From: Silurus meridionalis
Taxonomy: Eukaryota > Chordata > Actinopteri > Siluriformes > Siluridae
Assembly: GCF_014805685.1 (NCBI RefSeq)
Contig: NC_060892.1
Location: forward strand, 20,886,163 to 20,950,162
Reading direction: 5' to 3'
Length of the DNA stretch: 64,000 nucleotides
Made by a program: the position numbers and the translations under genes. Positions 27,772 through 56,200 of the stretch are shown piece after piece. Position 1 is the first letter of the stretch, and each line of letters opens with the position of its first letter. The notes below the pieces were generated by a model. It was not told the origin of the DNA. It did not search any database and worked only from the letters and a program-made list of their open reading frames with translations.

Positions 27772-28560
27772 AAGTCAAGTAGGTTTTTATTGTCATTTCA
27801 ACCATTTACAGTACAGCAAACAGTGAAACAAAACAGCCTTCCAAAGGACCAAAGTGCATAAGGCATCATAAACGAACAAAAAGTAACACACCTTATAAAC
27901 TTATATCACACTTATATCAATTGTAAAAGAGCAGAGGACACAAATATACTGTACTGCTGTTTCAAAGACACGTATATATGCTAAGCATGCAATTTTATAT
28001 CACAATATAAAACATGATGCTTATAGACCTGGATAGATCAAACCTGGCATACGAATGGTGATAATAATCATTCTAATAATATGTTTAATCGTTATAGCAC
28101 ATTTCTCATGCTCCTGGATGCTTCACAATAAAGAACGATGCACAACAGTCAATCATATAGATGTGGATCATTTTTCAGACCAAAACAATATATATTATTT
28201 GCAGTAATATTGGGAGAAGAGATTGGTTATAAGATGAGCTTTAAATTGATAGCTAGAGGTGGGTGACTGAGTTCCATAAGTGCCAGAACACAAAAAAACC
28301 TGCGGGCCGTAAACAAAAGACAGAACCTAGAAGCAATAAGGAGTTCACACCAAGAGGAATGAAGTGATCAAGTGGGAATGTAAGAAGAAAGTATCAAGAC
28401 TCATGTAATTATGAACAAATGATAGATTTGTGTGATAATTGTTCCCGCCGTTTCTTTAATGTTGCTGTAGGTCTCTTGGTAAAGTCTCCTTGGTAAATGT
28501 TTGTCTTTGCCTTTTGTCAATTTGTCAAAGGATGTCCTGTTTCTTGGAATAAAATATTAG
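27772..28560. mobile_element. Dispersed repeat beginning 'caagtcaagtaggtttttattgtcatttc'
   Basis: The start matches, in reverse, the end of the repeat at about 9540-9575. Fish genomes carry many copies of elements with this boundary. The right limit is uncertain and the remainder to about 28,560 has no clear structure. Confidence 0.4.
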
Positions 28561-29060
28561 TGCTCTATGCTCTCCATTTGTTGTTGATAGTATATAATAG
28601 TGCTTCTAATGTTTTGGGATGCTTTTATACCCCTCTTTTAATCCAAACCTTCTGACAGTGATGCATGAATTAGCAGTCAGATGTGAAGAAAATCCTACAA
28701 AAGGTTCATTACTTAACTGTTGACAGTTCAAAGTTAAGCACATGCTAATAAAGAAAGTCTTGCAGTTTAGACCACTTCTGCTCTGTTTAAGTTTCAGGCA
28801 CACCTAGAGAGGTAAACAGCATTTCATGCTTTTTATTACAAAGTCGGGTGTGTCTGGAACATGATATAATAAGGTCACAGGCAGCTGGCTGTTCACCATG
28901 TTTTCCAAGTACACAGAAAAAAAGGTGAGTCTTGTCACCGTTGCTTCATCACAGTGCCTTTATCCTGCCATCTTGTTTTATTAGCTAGGTATATTTGTTA
29001 GCTGAGAAACGACATTCCTGCTTGAACAATGAGCATGTCCTGGTTTTATTCCTGTCACCC

Positions 29061-29062
<2 letters not shown>

Positions 29063-29118
<56 letters not shown>
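29063..29118. repeat. (CT)n microsatellite
   Basis: Pure CT run of about 56 nt upstream of tollip. A minus-strand open frame crossing it with an RE-repeat is an artefact. Confidence 0.97.
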
Positions 29119-29120
<2 letters not shown>

Positions 29121-30120
29121 GTAAACATGCCCCTGAGGTTCCAGTGGCTGTGATAATGGTTAATTTGAAGTCCCCAATGAGTACAAATGTCATGATCAGG
29201 GGTGCACAAACATTTGAGCAAATAGTGTATCTCCAGTATATTGTTTTGTACAGGTGTTTATATAATTCATTAATGATTAGCCTTTTTCTTATATTTCTCA
29301 TTTGATTTTTGCTTAGTGTTGGACTCTGTACAGAAACCCTAAGTTTGTGAAACATTCTGATGCAAGGTGCAGAAGCTCTGGCACATCTGTTGGGCAGTGG
29401 CGGGCATACAGAAACGCAGTAAATGCAGTTTAGCACTGAATTACACACAGGTAACTAATTCAGTGTTAATTCATTTTATTACTAAAGTAAGCAAACACAA
29501 TTCTACATCCAAGTCTCCTTTCACTGCAGCCACAGCAGCACCATCTGCATACATCATCTCTAGCATAAACATCAATATTAACCTTCAGTAATAACCCTGG
29601 GTTTTCAGTTCTTTTTTTTTGTGCATTACAGCTTTCCTGGGGATTTAAACTTAAGGCAAATTGTGTGCTTTTATTTATTTATTTATTTTACAAATTCTAC
29701 AGGAAATGTCCATCTTTTCTTAAAAAGTCCATAATGAAAATGGTATATCTGTGACCAAATCAATCTCTTGTCCTTTGTAAGCCATTGTGGAATAAAAAAA
29801 AAAACACAGATTTACACACACATTTGGTTTTGTGCAGTTTGCTACAGGTGTGGTTTGGGAGCTCTGGCCAGTGTGCCATCTGACCATCTAATCAAAAGAC
29901 CTGAAAATGCCACGGTTATTGTTAAGCCTGCTAGATGACCCCGGTCCGCAAACTCAAAATCTGAATGGTTTAATACTTCAAACATCATGTACTTTATGCT
30001 ACAGGTGCCCACATGGCTGATTTTGAAGGCTCAAGGCAAAGTCCCTCGACCCTGGCAATACATGATGTGACGGCTGAAATCTGTTTGGATAGAAACTCTA
30101 ATGTAAACAAACAGTACTAG
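29119..30120. other. Intergenic upstream of tollip, no gene recognised
   Basis: No coding exon with splice sites found. Short A/T homopolymers only. Confidence 0.5.
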
Positions 30121-30149
30121 AAGTCTGATTTGTGTTTTTCTTTGGACCG

Positions 30150-30161
30150 CCAGCAGGGGGC
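30150..30161 (+). promoter_or_regulatory. CTCF-type motif about 110 nt upstream of the tollip ATG
   Basis: CCAGCAGGGGGC is an exact match to the core of the vertebrate CTCF consensus. It lies in the GC-richer presumed promoter and 5' UTR region. Such matches are often bound, but occupancy cannot be read from sequence. Confidence 0.5.
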
Positions 30162-30269
30162 TTATGTGCGCTCCGGACTGCTTCCGTAAACGCCACAGAG
30201 GAAGAAGAGCGTCTCAGAAACAGTGGCTGCGCGAACAACGTTGCTTTAATTTGATAAACATCGCTCAAC

Positions 30270-45704
<15,435 letters not shown>

Positions 45705-45807
45705 TCTGTGCTGTAAATGCACACAAGGCACTCTGTGGGTTCACACAAAGGCCACCACCATTATTCACCAACCGTAGGATTACTTTCTTCCCTGTTCATC
45801 AAATCAA

Positions 45808-45813
45808 AATAAA
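45808..45813 (+). terminator. Proximal polyadenylation signal of tollip
   Basis: AATAAA about 105 nt after the stop codon, followed by T/G-rich sequence. A second AATAAA at 47,793-47,798 is followed by a GT-rich stretch and could end a longer 3' UTR of about 2.1 kb. Confidence 0.6.
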
Positions 45814-45968
45814 GCTGTATCACAGGATTATTGAATTTTGTATATTATAGCGACCTTTGCTAATGTTTTCTCATTGAAGATAATCATGTTTTGGTTTCAT
45901 TCCACACTGTGTGGCTTTATTGTTCAGTATTTTTAAGTCTTTTTCTGGCTTTTGCTTAGTCTTCACCG

Positions 45969-47880
<1,912 letters not shown>

Positions 47881-47881
47881 G

Positions 47882-47950
47882 TATGCATATACATTCATTC
47901 ATACTTATTCATACTATGTATGAATAAGTATGAATGAATGTATATGCATA
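47882..47950. repeat. Near-perfect palindrome, 33-bp arms, 3-nt loop
   Basis: Arms 47,882-47,914 and 47,918-47,950 are exact reverse complements (tatgcatatacattcattca on the left outer side). It lies between tollip and the mucin. Confidence 0.92.
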
Positions 47951-47989
47951 ATATATATATGAATAAATGTATAGACATGGGTGTAAATT

Positions 47990-48780
47990 AAATTTAACAG
48001 TAGAGGGGGGACTAAATATAAAATTTTTCATGAGCAATTTTTGAAGGGGGACACAAATAATACAGTCAAATTGTACTTATAATATGTCCCCACAGTGAAA
48101 AACTTTGCTTTTATTATTGTAGCATGGAGACTGTGTCATTGTGGTTATTTTAAGTTTAAGTTTTTCTCAGGTTCAATGGCAAAGCAAAACAAGGAATTAA
48201 AAAAAGGTTTAAAATCTTATTTAAAATAATTAAGATACTTAAGAACAGAATAGAAATTGATTATACAAAAAATTACAGTGTGGTCAGTTCGGATGTATCA
48301 CAGTGCTCATTTAGTAAATGCACAGATAAACAATATGCTAACTGTGTGTTATTGTTAAGTTAGCATTATGCCAAGTCGTCCCAAATAAAACACTGCATGT
48401 GAAACGGCTTTGGTGTGTTAGTGTCAGTGCACTATGCTACAAGCTATTGTAAACAAGCTAACGTTAACTAGATAAAGTCATATTTTAATCGCTAGTATAG
48501 CAGATTCATGGAAAATTACATCGCTAATCAGCATTTTTGCCGCAACTAATTTATGAATGAGTAACTACATTAAAGAGAATCGCTTTATTTAAAGTGAATA
48601 AAATACCCTAGTTAATAGAGTTGAACATTAATTGGGCCGCAGACACACACCTGACTCGTGTGTGTAGAGTAGGTGAGATGAACTGGGAAAGCAGGCAGTG
48701 GGTCAAATCACTGTGAGGAAGGGGAGGGGAACTGTTTCTAAATGCAATTTCTATTTACACAATTATTTAGGTATACATAG
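47990..48780. mobile_element. Probable old transposon remnant, unclassified
   Basis: 'catgggtgtaaattaaatttaacagtagagggggg' is followed by text resembling dispersed fish repeats. No matching opposite end or coding domain was found, so the call is weak. Confidence 0.3.
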
Positions 48781-49087
48781 ATACCTAAATGCTTGAAAGT
48801 CTTGTGTTTGTTGTGTAAAACAATCCATGAATGCCCTGTATATACCAGTCAGTTTGGAAAAATGTTTTGCGAACGCCCACTTACCGCAACTAATTATACT
48901 TTACAATTATTCATTGGAAACTGAGCAATGAATCACTTTTTTTCCAGGTAAATTGCTGCATTCTAATGACTGCTGCTTGAGTTCAACCTGCATTGTTTAC
49001 AAGGCAACTGATGAAAGGCAAGGTGTGACAGTGTGCTCCTCCCATAATAATTATTTTGTTTGGAAAGAAGGATAAGAACAGTATGTA

Positions 49088-49636
49088 CAGTACAGACCAA
49101 AAGTTTGGACACACCTTCTCATTCAAAGAGTTTTCTTTATTTTCATGACTGAAAATTGTAGAGTCACACTGAAGGCATCAAGGGCTATTTGACCAAGAAG
49201 GAGAGTGATGGGGTGCTGCGCCAGATGACCTGGCCTCCACAGTCACCGGACCTGAACCCAATCGAGATGGTTTAGGGGTGAGCTGGACCGCAGAGTGAAG
49301 GCAAAAGGGCCAACAAGTGCCAAGCATCTCTCGGGGAACTCCTTTAAGACTGTTGGAAGACCATTTTAGGTGACTACCTCTTGAAGTTCATCAAGAGAAT
49401 GCCAAGAGTGTGCAAAGCAGTAATCAAAGCAAAAGGTGGCTACTTTGAAGAACCTAGAATATGACATTCTTCAGTTGTTTCACACTTTTTTGTTATGTAT
49501 ATAATTCCATATATAATTCCACATGTGTTAATTCATAGTTTTGATGCCTTTAGTGTGACTCTACAATTTTCATAGTCATGAAAATAAAGAAAACTCTTTG
49601 AATGAGAAGGTATGTCCAAACTTTTGGTCTGTACTG
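49088..49636. mobile_element. Non-autonomous Tc1-like element between tollip and mucin
   Basis: 549 bp, starting CAGTACAGACCAAAAGTTTG and ending CAAACTTTTGGTCTGTACTG, flanked by TA on both sides. The inverted repeats extend about 95-100 bp with few mismatches. The interior keeps only the transposase C-terminal block (TWPPQSPDLNPIE). Nearly identical to the fragment at 6316-6680. Confidence 0.93.
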
Positions 49637-49782
49637 TATATTGTTTTAAAACACACCTGATTATAAATAATCAGGTATTTCAGTCTGTGAAAATTTAAAA
49701 CGCAATACACCAGACCTGACAAGAAAAACTGGGAAATGGGGAAAAATACACAGGACCAGGCCAAAGTTTTGAATTGCAGTAG

Positions 49783-49788
49783 TTTATT
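49783..49788 (-). terminator. Polyadenylation signal candidate of the mucin gene
   Basis: AATAAA on the minus strand about 305 nt after the mucin stop codon; gives a short 3' UTR ending before the Tc1 element. Confidence 0.55.
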
Positions 49789-49869
49789 AAGTGCTAAAAG
49801 ACAGAGTAAAAGAAGAACTTCCACACCTTCACTTTCTTTGTTGAACATCCAGTGTTAACAAGCATTACG

Positions 49870-49912
49870 CACATTCCTACAATAATAATAATAACAATAA
49901 TAATAATATAAT
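49870..49912. repeat. Short (AAT)n in the mucin 3' UTR
   Basis: aataataataataacaataataataatataat, about 30-40 nt, between the mucin stop codon and the polyadenylation signal. Confidence 0.8.
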
Positions 49913-50092
49913 GTGTAAATGTTTTTCCTTAATTTTACAACTTATTGCATGCAAAACCAAGAAGAAGAGAAGAAACACTACATAGACTATTAAAGAGAAA
50001 ACCTACACTTTAAAGTAAATCATAAAATCTTTTGTCATGGATAAAGATGAACATGCTTTATGACGTTCCGTGGTTCAAAACTGGTCCAAGGT

Positions 50093-50282
50093 TCAACGTC
50101 TCCTTCGGCGTCCCTGCGTTCCTGTACATTCGGTTTTCTGGCAGCCACACAAGTCGATGTAAATATACGTGTATGTGATCTTCGATCCATCAGGGCAAAT
50201 CATTTCCACACTTTTCTTACTGGTTTGCTGCTCCTGACAGCATGAGCAGGTGTGCATCAATGTGTTAGAATCTGCAGAGTAC
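50093..50282 (-). CDS. Mucin last exon: second half of the cystine knot and C-terminus
   Basis: Acceptor [26 protein letters not shown] ... ICPDGS ... [11 protein letters not shown], then [10 protein letters not shown] and stop TGA at 50,095-50,093. The adjacent CC is the pair that includes the intermolecular cysteine in this family. Confidence 0.93.
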
Positions 50283-53200
50283 CTGTTAAAGGTGGGACAG
50301 AGGCAGGACAGTTTAATCGTTCAGGTTTTGCTTGGATGTGTGATAATTCAGTTTCAAGAATTGATTCTCATACTCACATCGAAGATGTGCCACAGAATCC
50401 ACCGCAGGAAGTGATCTCCACCGGAGTTGTGCTTATGCATTTATCATGTGTCAGCACAGTAGTGTTTTTCTGGATGTTACAGTCACTCTTTGGAGTACCT
50501 GTAGAGTAAATAGAGAAGACAAGGGTCAAGATTAAGGAAAATCCAATACATTGCATTTTTTAGACAAATATGCAGCCGTAGCTTTTACTTACAGCTCATA
50601 CAGCAACCGTCAGCATCAGATGTTTCTGTTCCCTGTATTAAAAGCGACAGACATTGTAAATGCATTTTATTTCACAAAGAAAGCAGACTATTCAACAAAA
50701 ATCGATTTTTATGGTATTTCTCATTAGCAAATAATGTTTAACCATTCATGAACTCAATGTGATTAAATGGCAGTGTTTTTTTTTTTACCAGATATGGAAT
50801 GTCCATATAGATAATTCGTTATTGTTACTGATGAACAAAATTGCTTTAAATGTTGCAAAACGTTTCCAGGTTTTGTGACTGTTAAATAAATGCCTAAGAA
50901 TATACCAAGAAATTTTAAGACTGGTCCTGAACCTGAGCTTGTTTCTCCTAGTTATCCAGCATGCTAACTATTTGGGATTGCAGGCAAACATGAGGACATT
51001 TACAAATATCATATTCAAGGTAAAATGACCTAAAGATCATTTAATGATGAATTCACCTCCTCATACTTTAACTAATAATCATAAATATAGCTGTTGTGTC
51101 CAATTTTGGAAAAATGAATATGATTCTTACCGGGACACAGATATCTGGGTTGAAATCAGGACACATTTTTCTGCTTTCCTTGGTCATGGGCTCACCATTG
51201 ACATCTTGGCAGGTGTATTTCACACATTTATCTCCAGGTGGGGAAAGTGTTTGGTTAATCTGTGGACGAATTACAAATGCAATCAGGACAGGTCAAATGC
51301 TTCACATTCTATGTGCGTTTACTCAGGTACTTCGGATAAAAGATAGATTTACAAGGATACTTCACTCACCAAGATTGTCGTTGGGACATTATTGATCATG
51401 ACCACACAGCTCGTCCTCACACACTCTCCACAGCACTTGCCAGGGACAGACTTGTACTTATAACCCTTAAAGAAAAACAGGTGGATATTTTTCAGATTTT
51501 TCTGATCTTTTTTTTTGTTTTGTTTTGTTTTTTTTGGGGGGGGCAACTGCCATATTTTTCAACACATTTGAACCTCGCATTACCTCATTACATGTCGAAT
51601 TACAAATCATTGCCACGCACACTGGAGTCAGAAGCTCAGTTTTGGGATCCACAACTGAGCCACATTCACATTCGTCACACACATTATCACTGGGCATGGG
51701 GGAACCAGGCTAGACAGAACACATGAATAATTGTTAGGATAAATTATACAAGAAAAGCACAGATTACTTTGAGTCCCTGTCCAAAAAAAATTAATATGAG
51801 TAAATACTGGATCTGACTTTACCTGGTATATTGTTCCGTTCTGCACACAGGCTTTCATTGGTTCTACAAAAAATTGTGTGGATGTTTATTTTTTATTTTA
51901 CTTACTCAGAATTTTTACGTTTAACACTTTAACGTTGTCCAAGTTTAAATCTATTTTAGAATCTTGTGATTTATGTGCATATGTACTCACTGCAGGTGTA
52001 TGTAGGACAACAGTCTCCTGCTTTTGATTCTATCTCTTGTGTGAAGCCCAGAGGGCAGCTCATAGCGGTCATGACACACTGACTTGGATCACACTCTGCA
52101 ATGAAAAAAGTAGCATTATGCACAAATGAAAGATGAAAAGGCATCTGATCATCTATGTTATCTATAGAAATCTTATATCTATGATTTTATAATGATATGT
52201 CAAACGATTCTTTCGGTGCATTAGGGAAACTTTCTTTAGTACAGAAACCATGACATGCTTGGTGCCACATTACTCACGACATTCATAGCTCTGACAACAG
52301 CCATCTGTTTTGTTGACAACCACATCTCCAGCTCGATCACAAACGGGCACCGTAACGGTTGGACACACAACTGGTTTGCATTGAACGCTCTTGCTTTCCT
52401 CATCACACTCACACTGTTGGCAACCAACTTGCCATGTTTCATTGGGCTGAAAAAAAAATGAAAAAAAAGTATGTATATTAGAGACAATGCTGTGAGGCTA
52501 TAGAAGGCTCTTGGTTTACACAATAAATAAAATAATTAAACACCCTCATTAAACATAATTTTTATGACAGCTACTATTATTCCTGAAGCAGACTTGATTT
52601 ATATATTTTATAATCATGATCAAACAATGAAATGATGAAACAGCCAGTTTCACCATACACCTTAACAGGTGTTCGGCCATTTACACACTTTATCTGTTCA
52701 ACTGGGCTACAATGGTATGGTTTATAGATGACTGAGCCATTTGTACATGTTGAAGTGGTGCAGTTATCCACCTTCCAGGACTCCCCATCCTGTAATTGTT
52801 TGATTATTGCAAAAAAAACTAGAATGTTCATAAAATATTCTAGAAAAAGATCACTCATTGGTAAGTAAAAATAGTATCTACAAATGTTGTTCTTTGAAAT
52901 GTTTTGTTTATTTGATTTGCAGTTCTATGTGCATTTAATTCTTTAGACCCTAGGATGTAACATTCGGTCAAATTCATTATTTACTAATCCAAATCTAGTC
53001 TAAAAACTACAAATAATTCTGGCTAGTTTAAATGAGTTTTTACATAAGTAGTTTCAGATAATTAGATTTATAATGGTAAATGGAGATGAAATGTTTTAAG
53101 TTTACCTTTCTTGGTGGATTAAGACCAGTACAATATGGGGTTACAGTTGTAGGAGGTGTGGCAACAGTGGAAATACTTGTAGGAGTTATGGATGGAGTAC

Positions 53201-56200
53201 TAATAAATCCTGTGGTGCTGAGTGGTTTGGTGGTAATCGGAGGTGGGGTTGTCAAACAAGAATATGACTTAGTCTCAACATCACAAGTGGCATTGCAGTA
53301 TGCAATAAAGCACCACCCGAAGCCATCAGTTACATTATAAATAATGGTATCTGAAGAATACAAGACGTTTAATATAAATTAAAATGTCAATGTAAATAAA
53401 AATATATATTTACAACAATGTAATTAAATATATGTATAAAAGCTTACCTGCTGAAAAATGTGTTCCATTTACAAAACAACACACATGTGTTGATGTCAAA
53501 GCTGGAGATGTAGTAGTACTGACATTCACTTGCGGGCCGGCTGAGGGAGGTAAATTAGTTGGTCCAGTTACAATACTAATTGTTGTCTCAGGAGTACCTG
53601 TGCTAATGAGTAATGTTGGTGTACTTGTTAGTGTTGTAATTTCTGGTGATATGGTGGTTTCCCTGGAAGGACCAGTGCTTGTTACTTCTGGTGCTTCGGT
53701 GGTGGTGGTGATTGGAAGAGTTGTAATTGGCAATGTTGTTTGTTCTGGGGAAATAGTGGTTTCTTTGCCAGTTGTTGTTTCCAAAGGCTGGGTGGAGGAT
53801 ATTTCTGGTAGCACGGTTGTTATCTTTGGAGCAGACGTAGTGGTCAGAGGTGTTGTTTCTCCTGGTAATGTTGTCTCTATGGAGGGAGCTGTAGTAGCCT
53901 GAGTAGTTGATACTATTGGAAGCACTGTTGTTACCTCTCCAATTGGTGTGGTTTCTGTGGAAGGACCAGTGCTTGTTACTTCTGGTGCTTTGGTGGTGGT
54001 GGTTGGAAGAGTTGTAATTGGCAATGTTGTTTGTTCTGGGGAAATAGTGGTTTCTTTACCAGCTGTTGTTTCCAAAGGCTGGGTGGAGGATATTTCTGGT
54101 TGCAAGGTTGTTATCTTTGGAGCAGGTGGAGTGGTCAGAGGTGTTGTTTCTCCTGGTAATGTTGTCTCTATGGAGGGAGCTGTAGTAGCCTGAGTAGTTG
54201 ATACTATTGGAAGCACTGTTGTTACTTCTCCAATTGGTGTGGTTTCTGTGGAAGGACCAGTGCTTGTTACTTCTGGTGCTTTGGTGGTGGAGGTTGGAAG
54301 AGTTGTAATTGGCAATGTTGTTTGTTCTGGGGAAATAGTGGTTTCTTTACCAGCTGTTGTTTCCAAAGGCTGGGTGGAGGATATTTCTGGTTGCAAGGTT
54401 GTTATCTTTGGAGCAGGTGCAGTGGTCAGAGGTGTTGTTTCTCCTGGTAATGTTGTCTCTATGGAGGAGCTGTAGTAGCCTGAGTAGTTGATACTATTGG
54501 AAGCACTGTTGTTACCTCTCCAACTGGTGTGGTTTCTGTGGAAGGACCAGTGCTTGTTACTTCTGGTGCTTTGGTGGTGGTGGTTGGAAGAGTTGTAACT
54601 GGCAATGTTGTTTGTTCTGGGGAAATAGTGGTTTCTTTACCAGTTGTTGTTTCCAAAGGCTGGGTGGAGGATATTTCTGGTTGCAAAGTTGTTATCTTTG
54701 GAGCAGGTGCAGTGGTCAGAGGTGTTGTTTCTCCTGGTAATGTTGTCTCTATGGAGGAGCTGTAGTAGCCTGAGTAGTTGATACTATTGGAAGCACTGTT
54801 GTTACCTCTCCAACTGGTGTGGTTTCTGTGGAAGGACCAGTGCTTGTTACTTCTGGTGCTTTGGTGGTGGTGGTTGGAAGAGTTGTAATTGGCAATGTTG
54901 TTTGTTCTGGGGAAATAGTGGTTTCTTTACCAGTTGTTGTTTCCAAAGGCTGGGTGGAGGATATTTCTGGTTGCAAGGTTGTTATCTTTGGAGCAGGTGC
55001 AGTGGTCAGAGGTGTTGTTTCTCCTGGTAATGTTGTCTCTATGGAGGAGCTGTAGTAGCCTGAGTAGTTGATACTATTGGAAGCACTGTTGTTACCTCTC
55101 CAACTGGTGTGGTTTCTGTGGAAGGACCAGTGCTTGTTACTTCTGGTGCTTTGGTGGTGGTGGTTGGAAGAGTTGTAATTGGCAATGTTGTTTGTTCTGG
55201 GGAAATAGTGGTTTCTTTACCAGCTGTTGTTTCCAAAGGCTGGGTGGAGGATATTTCTGGTTGCAAGGTTGTTATCTTTGGAGCAGGTGCAGTGGTCAGA
55301 GGTGTTGTTTCTCCTGGTAATGTTGTCTCTATGGAGGAGCTGTAGTAGCCTGAGTAGTTGATACTATTGGAAGCACTGTTGTTACCTCTCCAACTGGTGT
55401 GGTTTCTGTGGAAGGACCAGTGCTTGTTACTTCTGGTGCTTTGGTGGTGGTGGTCGGAAGAGTTGTAATTGGCAATGTTGTTTGTTCTGGGGAAATAGTG
55501 GTTTCTTTACCAGTTGTTGTTTCCAAAGGCTGGGTGGAGGATATTTCTGGTTGCAAAGTTGTTATCTTTGGAGCAGGTGCAGTGGTCAGAGGTGTTGTTT
55601 CTCCTGGTAATGTTGTCTCTATGGAGGAGCTGTAGTAGCCTGAGTAGTTGATACTATTGGAAGCACTGTTGTTACCTCTCCAACTGGTGTGGTTTCTGTG
55701 GAAGGACCAGTGCTTGTTACTACTGGTGCTTTGGTGGTGGTGGTTGGAAGAGTTGTAATTGGCAATGTTGTTTGTTCTGGGGAAATAGTGGTTTCTTTAC
55801 CAGCTGTTGTTTCCAAAGGCTGGGTGGAGGATATTTCTGGTTGCAAGGTTGTTATCTTTGGAGCAGGTGCAGTGGTCAGAGGTGTTGTTTCTCCTGGTAA
55901 TGTTGTCTCTATGGAGGAGCTGTAGTAGCCTGAGTAGTTGATACTATTGGAAGCACTGTTGTTACCTCTCCAACTGGTGTGGTTTCTGTGGAAGGACCAG
56001 TGCTTGTTACTTCTGGTGCTTTGGTGGTGGTGGTTGGAAGAGTTGTAATTGGCAATGTTGTTTGTTCTGGGGAAATAGTGGTTTCTTTACCAGCTGTTGT
56101 TTCCAAAGGCTGGGTGGAGGATATTTCTGGTTGCAAGGTTGTTATCTTTGGAGCAGGTGCAGTGGTCAGAGGTGTTGTTTCTCCTGGTAATGTTGTCTCT

